This document shows, in pieces, positions 54,116-62,932 of a stretch of DNA of 64,000 nt (its first letter is position 1; each line of letters starts with the position of its first letter). The position numbers and the translations under genes are program-made. Where the stretch lies: assembly GCA_964560765.1 (NCBI GenBank), contig CAZLMG010000022.1:1-64000 (forward strand). Reading direction: 5' to 3'. Origin of the DNA: CAZLMG01 sp964560765 (GTDB lineage Bacteria > Bdellovibrionota_B > Oligoflexia > Oligoflexales > CAZLMG01). The notes below the pieces were generated by a model. The model did not search any database, was not told the origin of the DNA, and saw nothing but the letters and a program-made list of their open reading frames with translations.

Positions 54116-54460
54116 CTAGCGAGGCTGCATCAGACTAACCGCGACACCAGCAATGATCAGTGCGAAGGCGGCATGATCGTATGCGGTCGGTCGCTCCTTC
54201 AGGTATAGCAAGCTGAAAACGGCAAAAACAGCAAAAGTAATGACCTCTTGCAATACTTTTAGCTGTGGTGCGGTCAAGGTGCCGTGTCCGATCCGATTGG
54301 CAGGAACTTGCAAACAGTATTCAAAAAATGCGATGGCCCACGAGACCAAGATCACTATCCACAGTGGGCGATCCTTAAAGCGAAGGTGGCCGTACCAAGC
54401 AAACGTCATGAATACGTTGCTGGCAATCAGTAACAGCACAGTTTTCATGGTGACAGACAT
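54116..54460 (-). CDS. DUF486 family membrane protein
   Basis: A 114-residue integral membrane protein with four helices, matching DUF486/DMT-superfamily transporters: MKTVLLLIASNVFMTFAWYG at the N-terminus, AWAIAFFEYCLQVPANRIG-like core (here SWAIAFFEYCLQVPANRIG) and FAVFAVFSLLYLKERPT. The substrate is unknown. An in-frame ATG four residues later (54448) is an alternative start. The gene precedes the anchored hypothetical on the same strand by 66 bases. Confidence 0.88.
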   Translation of the reverse strand: MSVTMKTVLLLIASNVFMTFAWYGHLRFKDRPLWIVILVSWAIAFFEYCLQVPANRIGHGTLTAPQLKVLQEVITFAVFAVFSLLYLKERPTAYDHAAFALIIAGVAVSLMQPR

Positions 54461-54497
54461 CGATTAATCTCGCTGACTTCAGTGTTGGAAGTCGCAA

Positions 54498-54941
54498 TTA
54501 GTGGGCTTCCTCGTCCCTTTGCTGGCTTTGCCGCCAAAGCTGCTCAAAATTGATTGGCGCCAGCATGAGCCCGGGGAATGTTCCCAGATTGAGGAGATTG
54601 TCGATCGCGGTGCGCGCGTAGGGAAAAAGTGTCGAAGGACACACGACACCTAACGCGTGTGACAGCTCCTGATCGCTCAAACCCTCTGCGATGAAGATAC
54701 CAGCTTGCTCAAGTTCAGCAATGAATACGGTTGTATCGTTTTCTTTTGAGCGGGCCTCTAAAGTAATTTCCAAAATGACTTCGTAATATGCCGCTTCAAG
54801 CTGACGAGCCCGCGTGCTGACGTCGATCTTTAGTTCTGGCTGAACTTGTGCTCGAAAGATTCCCGGCGCAGCAGGGGACTCAAATGATAGGTCTCGGACA
54901 TAGATGCGCTGAATAGCCAGGTGTTTTTGTGGCGTGGACAT
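54498..54941 (-). CDS. secB: Protein-export chaperone SecB
   Basis: Cytosolic tetrameric chaperone that keeps precursors unfolded and delivers them to SecA. The 147 residues match SecB: the N-terminal IQRIYVRDLSFESPAAPGIF, the middle LEAAYYEVILEITLEA and the C-terminal VCPSTLFPYARTAI and FPGLMLAPINFEQLW. ATG 54941 has AGGAGG at good spacing; a longer frame to 55187 is not used. The C-terminal tail is short. It lies 50 bases after the PilZ gene, probably in the same transcript. Confidence 0.95.
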   Translation of the reverse strand: MSTPQKHLAIQRIYVRDLSFESPAAPGIFRAQVQPELKIDVSTRARQLEAAYYEVILEITLEARSKENDTTVFIAELEQAGIFIAEGLSDQELSHALGVVCPSTLFPYARTAIDNLLNLGTFPGLMLAPINFEQLWRQSQQRDEEAH

Positions 54942-54991
54942 TAAGGCTCCTCCTCTTGCTTGATCATGCCCTGAATTCGTAACATGGGGAC

Positions 54992-55942
54992 TTATTCTTG
55001 GGAAGGCGCAAGTATCTCTGCGTTCGAGGATGGTTCCAATTCGCCGGAGGAGTTGAGTGTGGCTGTCGCCGGTCGGCACGATGGCAGTGCGACTCCTAGA
55101 GCCATAGCCACGAGCCACGAGCCAAAGGCCGCCCTTCGCAGTCCTGATTTCGTCCATCCGACAGCCAATTGATGGCGAAATTTCCATGTGGATCGAGGTG
55201 GGCGTATGGACTCCAGCAGTCGTACCATGGCTTCGCCATCAAGGGCCTGCATCCCCATGCGAATGAAAGCTGGATGCTCGCGAGCCCAAACTATGCGCAC
55301 GGGAACTTCCGTGGTACCCGCCGCAGATCGATAGCGAACCGTGAGAGCCGAAGATCGCTGCTGGGTTCGCAGATCTTTTGGCAACGACTCAGCGGCAATG
55401 ATGATCCCCATTCCTGTCAGAGAGCAATCCTCCATGAGCACGGATGCCACCATCTTCTGACCCAAATACAGATCTAAGCGGGCGTTCAGCGCTAAGCGCG
55501 GCGAGGCCCGCCAGCGCCGGCCACTTCGCGACAGGAGCGGATAGAGAAAATCACGGTTGGCGAGTGCGATTCCAAAAAGTGACCCAACGGCCAGCAGAAC
55601 CACCCGCGTTAGTTGCAGCGAGAGAGGCAGCCCTGTCGGGTTCAAGAGTGTGTGCGTGAGGAGTGCAACGCACTCCAACAGGAAGAATGGTAAAACCACA
55701 TAGGAACGTTTGATGATTGCGATGCTCAGTAAGATGGGCAAAATGAAATGCGCCGCAGCATTCACAAATCCGATGAGCAGACCGTGGTCTGCCGCTAATA
55801 CGTGCGGCAATGGCATCACCAAGAGAGACCAAACGGGCAGAGCTCCAAAAAATAGCAAACATAAGCGCGCCTGAATCGGCATGTCGGTAAAAAGAGAATT
55901 GGAGTTGGTTTGTTCCATAAACCGCAGCCCAGAATTTTTCAT
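54992..55942 (-). CDS. PilZ-domain membrane protein, c-di-GMP binding
   Basis: A 316-residue inner-membrane protein. Four N-terminal helices (up to about residue 130) precede a PilZ domain (about 140-250) with the complete c-di-GMP signature RASPR (RxxxR) and DCSLTG (DxSxxG). A further hydrophobic segment, GSWLVAMALGVALPSC, follows near residue 275, whose end resembles a lipobox, with a low-complexity tail. The protein thus likely senses cyclic di-GMP and relays to the membrane. The start ATG 55942 lacks a strong ribosome site; ATG at residue 9 is an alternative. It heads the pair with secB. Confidence 0.82.
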   Translation of the reverse strand: MKNSGLRFMEQTNSNSLFTDMPIQARLCLLFFGALPVWSLLVMPLPHVLAADHGLLIGFVNAAAHFILPILLSIAIIKRSYVVLPFFLLECVALLTHTLLNPTGLPLSLQLTRVVLLAVGSLFGIALANRDFLYPLLSRSGRRWRASPRLALNARLDLYLGQKMVASVLMEDCSLTGMGIIIAAESLPKDLRTQQRSSALTVRYRSAAGTTEVPVRIVWAREHPAFIRMGMQALDGEAMVRLLESIRPPRSTWKFRHQLAVGWTKSGLRRAAFGSWLVAMALGVALPSCRPATATLNSSGELEPSSNAEILAPSQE

Positions 55943-56149
55943 TACTTAGGAACGTATCGGCTCGATGGGTAAGAACATTGAGGGAATCTCGTAACGTACG
56001 AAAACGATTGCGAGCGGTAAGACAAACGACCGTTCTGACTATTAACCCTGATAATACTTTGTAAGGGCGGCGTAAATCCTGGTAATTTATAGGGCCTTCG
56101 ACTTTCCAGATATTCTGGGCCATCGAAAAATAGTAAGGATATCAGACAT

Positions 56150-57505
56150 ATGAGAGTCAAGTTTTTGGGGGGAGTGGGGACGGTAACCGGATCGAAGTAC
56201 TTGGTGACGACAGATGCGACCTCGGTTTTGGTCGATTGTGGTCTTTTTCAGGGCTTGAAGGAACTTCGATTGCAGAACTGGGAGCCGTTACCTGTCAAAG
56301 TCGAAGATCTTGATGCCGTGCTGTTAACCCACGCGCACATTGATCATAGCGGTTTTATCCCAGTTCTCGTTCGCTCAGGATATCGCGGACGCATTTTTGC
56401 TACCAAGCCGACGCGAGCACTTTGCGAAATTCTTTTGCCAGATTGTGGTCGCATCCACGAAGAGGATGCGTTGTACGCAAACAAGAAGGGATTTTCCAAG
56501 CATCGACCGGCGTTGCCTTTGTATACGGAGACAGATGCCAAGGTTTCGCTGCCTCGATTTGCCGACATCAATGTCGGCGAATGGTTTAAGGTTGGTGACC
56601 TGCGCGTGCGCTATGATTCAGCCGGTCATATCCTAGGTGCATGCCATATCACGGTCGAGCACAAAGGTGTGCGCGTCACTTTTTCTGGGGATGTGGGACG
56701 CTATGATGATCTGCTGGAAGAGCCACCATCAAACCTCGAGGGTGCTTCCTATGTGGTCATGGAGTCAACCTATGGTAACCGCTTGCACCCAGAGCTAGAC
56801 CCGGTACACGCCCTGGCTGCAATCGTCGAAGAGACGTCGCGCCGAGGTGGAATGGTATTGATTCCCGCTTTTGCAGTCGGCCGAGCGCAAACGATAATGT
56901 ATGCGCTGCATCTTGCATTTCAGCAGCAGCTCTGCAAGCGAGTGCCCGTATTTGTCAATAGTCCGATGGCTTCGCAAGTGACGCGTTTGTATCAGGAGTA
57001 CGTCGACTGGCATCGTTTGACTGCCGAGGTTTGCCAAGAGGTTTGCGGTGGCATAACGTTCATTGCCTCGGTTGAGGAGTCGCGGAAGCTTAATGAGCGC
57101 ACGGGACCCATGGTGATCATTTCGGCAAGTGGGATGATGACTGGTGGACGTGTGTTGCATCATCTCAAGCAATTCGGTCCTAACGAAAAGAATACGATCT
57201 TGCTTGCTGGATTTCAGGCGGCCGGGACTCGCGGAGCTGCTCTTGCTGCGGGTGCTGATAAGATAAAAGTTCATGGCGAGTATGTCCCCATTCGCGCTCA
57301 GGTCAAGCAACTGGACGTGCTTTCAGCGCATGCCGATCAACAGGGACTGCTGCGCTGGTTGCGCGGGCAAAGGCAGATTCCCAAGACTGTATTTTTAACC
57401 CATGGAGAGCCGGCAGCTGCCGATGATTTACGCCGGCGCATCACGGAGGATCTTGGGGTTCCAGTTCGAATTCCGCATGCGGGAAGTGAATTTGACCTTG
57501 TATAA
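56150..57505 (+). CDS. Metallo-beta-lactamase beta-CASP RNase-like protein
   Basis: Zinc-dependent nuclease of the beta-CASP family (451 residues), like RNA-processing exonucleases. Metal ligands are in LTHAHIDHSG near residue 60 and SGDVGRYDD; further motifs are YDSAGHILGACHI, VMESTYGNR, the beta-CASP region ISASGMMTGGRVLHHL and LSAHADQQGL (the C-terminal histidine motif). The C-terminus contains FLTHGEP. The 3' end overlaps selU by up to 29 bases, implying coexpression. Confidence 0.9.
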   Translation: MRVKFLGGVGTVTGSKYLVTTDATSVLVDCGLFQGLKELRLQNWEPLPVKVEDLDAVLLTHAHIDHSGFIPVLVRSGYRGRIFATKPTRALCEILLPDCGRIHEEDALYANKKGFSKHRPALPLYTETDAKVSLPRFADINVGEWFKVGDLRVRYDSAGHILGACHITVEHKGVRVTFSGDVGRYDDLLEEPPSNLEGASYVVMESTYGNRLHPELDPVHALAAIVEETSRRGGMVLIPAFAVGRAQTIMYALHLAFQQQLCKRVPVFVNSPMASQVTRLYQEYVDWHRLTAEVCQEVCGGITFIASVEESRKLNERTGPMVIISASGMMTGGRVLHHLKQFGPNEKNTILLAGFQAAGTRGAALAAGADKIKVHGEYVPIRAQVKQLDVLSAHADQQGLLRWLRGQRQIPKTVFLTHGEPAAADDLRRRITEDLGVPVRIPHAGSEFDLV

Positions 57506-58574
57506 GCCTACGGAAATTTCCCCACACGAGGCGCTTGTCCGGTTGCAGCGGGATCCGCAATTGACTGCCATCGATGTTCGCTCACCTTCTGAGTTTGGCA
57601 CTGGACATTTGCCTGGTACCAGGAATTTTCCGGTGTTATCGGACGAGCATCGGCATTTGGTCGGCATTTGCTATAAGCAGAATGGCCAACAGTCCGCGAT
57701 TACGTTGGGTCACGAACTTGTCGCGCCCATGCGTGAGCGCATGGTCGATGAGTGGGTGGAGAGCTTGTCCCGCAGCACCGTCCAACCTGGACTGATCTTT
57801 TGTTGGCGAGGTGGACTTCGCTCCCACACCGCAGGGCAGTGGCTCTTTGAGCGTGGTGTTGATTTTCAATTGGTGACGGGTGGATACAAGGGCATGCGGC
57901 GCCTGCTGTTGCAAACATTCGCCGATTATCCGTCCATGTTAGTCATCGGTGGCATGACAGGTACTGGCAAAACGGCCCTGCTGCGGCAATTTTCCGACGC
58001 AATTGATCTGGAGGCGATGGCGAATCATCGGGGCAGCGCTTTTGGCTCTCTTTATCTTCCTCCGCAGCCGACTCAGCAAACTTTTGAGAATTCCATCGCC
58101 ATGCGGTGGTTCGGGGGACAGGGGCCTTGGATCATTGAAGACGAGAGTCGTACCATCGGCAGCTGTGTGTTACCGCAAGGAATGTACGAGCACATGGCGG
58201 CTTGTGACAGCCTCATCGTCGAGGCCAGCCTAGAGGAGCGCTCCCTCAATATTTATCGTGACTATGTTTTGGCGGCAAAGAGTGCTGGTGAAACGCCGGA
58301 GCAATCACTGAGAAACTTCGTGCAGAGTCTAGACAAAATTGCCAAGCGCTTGGGTGGTGCCTTGACAATCGCTGTGCGAGACGTGATGGGAAAAGCCTTT
58401 GCCACTGGCTTTGAGGCGCGGGCAGAGCATCAAGAGTGGATTGCGATGCTTCTCAGTGAATACTATGATCGCCAATACATTCACGCTCTTGGTCGAAAGC
58501 AGAGGCGGATCGTCTTTTCCGGCGATTTGCAGGCTTGCCGGCAATGGCTGCAGGAACATCTTGATGCTAAATAA
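57477..58574 (+). CDS. selU: tRNA 2-selenouridine synthase
   Basis: Rhodanese-P-loop enzyme (also named MnmH or YbbB) replacing sulfur by selenium at the wobble uridine of certain tRNAs. The rhodanese domain has catalytic C109 in IFCWRGGLRSH; the P-loop is GGMTGTGKTALLR near residue 158. The 365 residues match the family. Several starts are possible between 57477 and 57498 (ATG, GTG, TTG); I give ATG 57477, but GGGAAG at 57481-57486 could serve a later TTG. It overlaps both neighbours and depends on selenophosphate from the selD fusion that follows. Confidence 0.93.
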   Translation: MREVNLTLYKPTEISPHEALVRLQRDPQLTAIDVRSPSEFGTGHLPGTRNFPVLSDEHRHLVGICYKQNGQQSAITLGHELVAPMRERMVDEWVESLSRSTVQPGLIFCWRGGLRSHTAGQWLFERGVDFQLVTGGYKGMRRLLLQTFADYPSMLVIGGMTGTGKTALLRQFSDAIDLEAMANHRGSAFGSLYLPPQPTQQTFENSIAMRWFGGQGPWIIEDESRTIGSCVLPQGMYEHMAACDSLIVEASLEERSLNIYRDYVLAAKSAGETPEQSLRNFVQSLDKIAKRLGGALTIAVRDVMGKAFATGFEARAEHQEWIAMLLSEYYDRQYIHALGRKQRRIVFSGDLQACRQWLQEHLDAK

Positions 58575-60837
58575 ATATATTCAAACCGCATTGTCCTATC
58601 GGCAAGATTTAGTGTTGGTGGGTGGTGGTCATGCTCATATCCAGGTTTTGAGGATGATGGCTATGAATCCCTGCCAGGGTGTGCGCGTCACGCTGATTTC
58701 TGACCGAACGTTTGCTCCCTATTCAGGCATGCTCCCCGGCGTGCTTGCCGGTTGGTATTCCTATGACGACGCGCATTTTGATTTGGCGAATCTATGTGCG
58801 CGTGCCGGAGTTCGCTTTGTTTCGGCGACCGCTGCAGGCATTGACGTACAGCGGAAGGCTGTTTTGTTCGAAGATCGTCCAGCCCTGCGATATGACGTCG
58901 CGTCTGTGAACGTTGGCATTCGTCCAGCGTCCCTCGGCGGTGCCGACGAACGATTCCTGATGGTTAAGCCGATCACAAGATTTCTCGAACAATGGGAGGA
59001 CTTCAAGTCTCGAGTCGCCCAGTGCGCTGTGAGCAAGGTTCGTTGCGACGTGGCGGTGATTGGCGGCGGCGCATCCGGCGTTGAAATTGCGTTTTTAGCG
59101 GCAAAGGTTTTGGGCGACGCGGGAGCGGACGGCAAGGTGACCTTGCTGCACTCGGGCGATCGCATCCTGGATGGACATCATCAGCGCGTAACCCGTATCG
59201 TTCAGAGTGAACTTGCGCAAGCTGGAGTCGAGGTCAAGAATGAAGTTCGTGTCTTGGCTCATGCGGGTGAAGGCATTTTGAATTGTGCTGGCAATGTCAG
59301 TCACGGGCCATTTGCCCTTGTGATTGGTGCGACGCATGCGCAGCCGCCACTATGGTTCGCGCAGAGTCAATTGCCAACCGACGAACGAGGTTTTCTTAAA
59401 GTCGACCGCCATTTGCGCGTCTTCGGCCAGGACGATTTGTTTGCCGCAGGCGATTCCATTCAGTTCAACGGGGAAAATCTGCCGAAATCAGGGGTTTTCG
59501 CTGTGCGTCAAGGCCCTGTCTTGTACCGTAACCTGCGTCGCGCCTTGCAGCAGTATCCTCTGCTTGAGGAGTATCGGCCGCAAGGGCGGGTTTTGGCGCT
59601 GATGACACTAGGACGCCAGGAGGTTGTTGCTTCTTTCGGAGTGCTGGGTCTAAAGGGTCGTTGGCTGTGGCGAGTAAAAGACTATATCGATCGGACCTTT
59701 ATGGACAAATGGCGTCAGATACCACTGATGAACGATGCCGTTGGAATGCGTCACATGCACGCTTCGATGGACCCCGCGGAATGGGCGGGTCAGCTGAACA
59801 CCTGTGGCGGCTGTGGCGCGAAGGCCGCACCCAGGGTCTTGCAGCAGGCACTCGTGGATCATGGACAGCTGTTAACGTCTGGTCCGGAGGCCGCAGGAAT
59901 TCAGTGGGACGATTCCGCAGTCATACCCGCGCCAGCAGGTAAAGTCTTGGTCACTTCTACGGATGCATTCCGAGCATTTTCTGACGACCCATTTTTGATG
60001 GGACGCGTGGCAGCCATGCACGCCATGAGTGATGTCTATTCCATGGGAGCTGCTGCTAGCTCGTCCCTATGCCAGGTGACACTGCGTGATGGCCCCGAGT
60101 CTGGACAAGCCAGCGATCTGCGTCAGGCGGTGGCTGGCATGCGCATGGCTTTGTCGGCCCATGGTGCGAGCCTCGTTGGCGGGCACACGACCGTGGGCTT
60201 GGATTTCTCAATCGGCCTGACTGTGCAAGGTTGGGCCGATCCGCAGCGCATTTGGCGCAAGCAAGGAGCGCGGGTTGGTGATGCGCTTATTTTGACGAAA
60301 CCACTGGGTACCGGTGCGGTACTTGCTGGGCTCGGTGAAGAGTCCTTTAGCGGCCACTGGTGGGATGAGTTGATGGAGCACTTGCTGCAGCCGCACTATC
60401 CACTACTTTCAGCCATGACAGATATTCCAGTGCATGCGGCAACGGATGTGACGGGCTTTGGTTTGATGGGCCACCTTCTCGAAATGTTTGCGGACTCGTC
60501 GCTGGCAGTAAAGCTCAGTATACAGGCGATTCCCTATTTAGACGGATTTCGGGACGCAGTCGAAGCGGGGGTGACAGCATCACTAACAGAGCGGAACAGC
60601 GATTACGCAGCGCCATATTTGTCGGAGCCAGGGGTTGAGCTGCTGAGGGCCAATCCATTGGCGGCGCAGGGTCTGTTCGACCCGCAAACCTGTGGTGGGA
60701 TGTTGCTGGCGGTGCCCAATGCTAGTGCGGGGCAAGTCATAGCAAGTTTGCAGAATGCCGGTTATGTGCGAGCTGCGGTGATTGGTGAAGTATGCGCGCG
60801 CCGCACTGCCGAGTTTCGCTTGCAAATAATCGACTGA
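58564..60837 (+). CDS. selD: Selenophosphate synthetase fused to FAD oxidoreductase
   Basis: Two-domain protein of 757 residues. Residues about 1-400 are a pyridine-nucleotide-disulfide type oxidoreductase of the NDH-2-like class (LVGGGHAHIQVLR, CDVAVIGGGASGVEIAFLA, LFAAGDSIQFNG). Residues about 405-757 are SelD: active-site C417 and K420 in CGGCGAKAAP, equivalent in spacing to E. coli C17 and K20 (E. coli C19 is alanine here), with AAMHAMSDVYSMGA and ATDVTGFGLMGHLLEM following. This fusion is known in other bacteria. The oxidoreductase may supply reduced selenium; that is inference. It overlaps selU by 11 bases; ATG 58564 rather than the frame's 58399 start is used. Confidence 0.93.
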   Translation: MLNKYIQTALSYRQDLVLVGGGHAHIQVLRMMAMNPCQGVRVTLISDRTFAPYSGMLPGVLAGWYSYDDAHFDLANLCARAGVRFVSATAAGIDVQRKAVLFEDRPALRYDVASVNVGIRPASLGGADERFLMVKPITRFLEQWEDFKSRVAQCAVSKVRCDVAVIGGGASGVEIAFLAAKVLGDAGADGKVTLLHSGDRILDGHHQRVTRIVQSELAQAGVEVKNEVRVLAHAGEGILNCAGNVSHGPFALVIGATHAQPPLWFAQSQLPTDERGFLKVDRHLRVFGQDDLFAAGDSIQFNGENLPKSGVFAVRQGPVLYRNLRRALQQYPLLEEYRPQGRVLALMTLGRQEVVASFGVLGLKGRWLWRVKDYIDRTFMDKWRQIPLMNDAVGMRHMHASMDPAEWAGQLNTCGGCGAKAAPRVLQQALVDHGQLLTSGPEAAGIQWDDSAVIPAPAGKVLVTSTDAFRAFSDDPFLMGRVAAMHAMSDVYSMGAAASSSLCQVTLRDGPESGQASDLRQAVAGMRMALSAHGASLVGGHTTVGLDFSIGLTVQGWADPQRIWRKQGARVGDALILTKPLGTGAVLAGLGEESFSGHWWDELMEHLLQPHYPLLSAMTDIPVHAATDVTGFGLMGHLLEMFADSSLAVKLSIQAIPYLDGFRDAVEAGVTASLTERNSDYAAPYLSEPGVELLRANPLAAQGLFDPQTCGGMLLAVPNASAGQVIASLQNAGYVRAAVIGEVCARRTAEFRLQIID

Positions 60838-61013
60838 TCGGGCCTGATGGTGGCCATTATTTTCCAGTATCATGCTGATATTAAGGTGAAATATCTCGTT
60901 ATTTTGAGTGCTTGCAAGTACCAAGTCAAGACCAGTCGCGCTATCATGAAGGGGTTGTTTCAGAATCAGGGTTTGCCTTTTTTCTGGACCAACCAATAAT
61001 TAGAGGCTTTGGC

Positions 61014-62078
61014 GTGGATTCTGTCATTCAGTCCGTTTCCTATTCATTAGCCGCAGACAAGAAGGCGTTTCAAAGTCAGTTCTGCAACGCCGATCACTAC
61101 GAGACCACTCGCAACTCCGCTTACTGCGCGCCGTTCTTTGAAGTCGGCCTAGCCAATGCCTGCGAGTTTTGGGTCGCGCTTGCCCAGGAAAATATTCCTG
61201 TTGGCCGCTGTGCCGCATTTGTATCTGAAATGCATTCAGGCTATGGATATGTGGGGTTGTTTGACGTCGATATTTCGCATCCTGAGCACCAGGCCACGGC
61301 GCGTGCTTTGCTAGAGTCCGCTTTTCATTGGCTGCAAGAAAGAGGCGTGCGCAAGGCCTTTGGCCCCATTGACGGTAACACGTGGTATCCGCATCGTTTC
61401 AAGCTCGATTGGACCTCGCCGCAGACGCCATCTTTTGAATGGGAACCTCGAAATCCAGACGAGTATCGCAGCCTTTTTGAGATGTGCGGTTTTCGCGTCA
61501 GTAACGAGTTTTATTCTTCGGGGTTTGAAGCTCCGACTTTCGACCCTGCATTGCGGATTTTGGCGCCTTCGCACGCTAGCGCCATGACACACGGATATTC
61601 GTTTCGACCGTTTGCCGAGTCTACGACCGGTTTTGCGCGTGATTTGGAAGTTCTCTACGAACTTGCGTGTGAGGGTTTTCGTAACAATTTCTTATTCGAA
61701 CCGATTTCATTTTCGGCGTTTCGCCAGATACACGAGGATGTCGCGCAGCGCTACGATTATGCTCCTTCAAACTTTTTGGTGAACCCTGCCGGCGTTGAAC
61801 AGGGATTCATGTTCGCCTTCATTGATCAGGATTATGTCGTCGTGAAGTCCGTATGCGTGCTGCCACAGGTATTGCGCGTGGCAAAAATGCAACGCTGGGC
61901 GGCTTCGAATGCGCTGCTTTTTCTGGCACTGCAGGAAGGGTCTCGGCGGAAATTGAGGGGCGGCGTTTCTGCGCTTGTCCATCAAACTGCCAGTAAGCGC
62001 CTCCCAGCTGACGCTCCAAGCCGGGTATCTAATGCCTGGCAGATCCGTTATGTACTATTGTCGCGCGATCTGGACTAA
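61014..62078 (+). CDS. GNAT-like acyltransferase-fold protein
   Basis: A 354-residue protein of the GNAT superfamily-like type (peptidyl or small-molecule N-acyltransferase fold). The core shows YVGLFDVDISHPEHQATARAL and GVRKAFGPIDGNTWYPHRF, resembling uncharacterised GNAT-like proteins with GPxNxxTW. The acceptor is unknown. The frame is open to TTG 60912, but GTG 61014 with AGAGG seven bases upstream is far better supported. The 3' end overlaps hslO by 24 bases in the convergent direction. Confidence 0.72.
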   Translation: MDSVIQSVSYSLAADKKAFQSQFCNADHYETTRNSAYCAPFFEVGLANACEFWVALAQENIPVGRCAAFVSEMHSGYGYVGLFDVDISHPEHQATARALLESAFHWLQERGVRKAFGPIDGNTWYPHRFKLDWTSPQTPSFEWEPRNPDEYRSLFEMCGFRVSNEFYSSGFEAPTFDPALRILAPSHASAMTHGYSFRPFAESTTGFARDLEVLYELACEGFRNNFLFEPISFSAFRQIHEDVAQRYDYAPSNFLVNPAGVEQGFMFAFIDQDYVVVKSVCVLPQVLRVAKMQRWAASNALLFLALQEGSRRKLRGGVSALVHQTASKRLPADAPSRVSNAWQIRYVLLSRDLD

Positions 62079-62924
62079 TTCGTCATGGGATACGACGTAC
62101 TCTTTTCCGCACAGCTCGCACTGAACCTTTGCCGGTTCTCCTTTTTCAACCAACTCTTGTCTGTCGGTGGCTCCCAGCATCCGTAGAACGCGTCGAACCC
62201 GCTCATCAGAGCATTTGCATTCATATCGCCAGGGATGCGGATGTACGAATTCCGTGTAATCAATTCCATCCATAAAAGTCGCCATGATCTCGGAAGCCGA
62301 AGCGCCGCCCAATATCATCTCGGTGATAGCCGGCGCGTGCCGGACGTTATGTTCCAGCTGGGTGATGGCACTTTCCGGCACATGCTCCAAGATTTCCACT
62401 AACACTCCACCCGCAGCATCGACGCGTCCAACATCATTGAGGTGGGTGCCAAGTGCAACGATGGTGCGCGTTTGCTGTGACTGAAAGAAGTAGTGAGCAA
62501 GATCATCGCCTATTTCACCCGTCGCAATGTCAACGGTGCCGAGCTGGGGCTCATTTCGATAGGGCGTGTTGATGGAGACTTTAAGTAGCCCCTTACCAAT
62601 GCCATCGCCGATTCTAATAGGTTGCTCGGCGGCGAGCATGGCGGCAGGGTTACCAACATAGCCGCGAATGACTCCTTCGTAGAGCGCCTCGGCGTAGAGT
62701 TCTCGCAAAGGACCGTCACCTTGCAGGCGCACTGATATGGCGTGGCCATCCTTGAGCTGAGCGGCCATAAGCGCGGCGCCGATGAGGCATCGGCCTTGGC
62801 AAAGCGCGGCAAGTGATCCCAGATTTTGGTTCAAAAAAACATCATCGATCAAATCGGTGCAAACGATTGCAGCCGCTCGGATGGGCACATCGGTGGCAAA
62901 TGCCTTATGCACCAAGGTATTCAA
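62055..62924 (-). CDS. hslO: Redox-regulated chaperone Hsp33
   Basis: Cytosolic holdase activated by oxidation when zinc is released. The 289 residues match HslO: N-terminal folding domain with LGSLAALCQGRCLIGAALMA, a linker, and a C-terminal zinc-site with four cysteines, YECKCSDERV and QCELCGKEYVV, in the CxC...CxxC pattern. The start ATG 62924 is eight bases after the STAS gene, so coexpression with that cysteine-bearing protein is likely. Confidence 0.95.
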   Translation of the reverse strand: MNTLVHKAFATDVPIRAAAIVCTDLIDDVFLNQNLGSLAALCQGRCLIGAALMAAQLKDGHAISVRLQGDGPLRELYAEALYEGVIRGYVGNPAAMLAAEQPIRIGDGIGKGLLKVSINTPYRNEPQLGTVDIATGEIGDDLAHYFFQSQQTRTIVALGTHLNDVGRVDAAGGVLVEILEHVPESAITQLEHNVRHAPAITEMILGGASASEIMATFMDGIDYTEFVHPHPWRYECKCSDERVRRVLRMLGATDRQELVEKGEPAKVQCELCGKEYVVSHDELVQIARQ

Positions 62925-62932
62925 GGTCAGTC

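Noticed and set aside
60912..61013. N-terminal extension of the GNAT-like frame from TTG 60912
   Set aside because: No ribosome site; GTG 61014 has a strong one.
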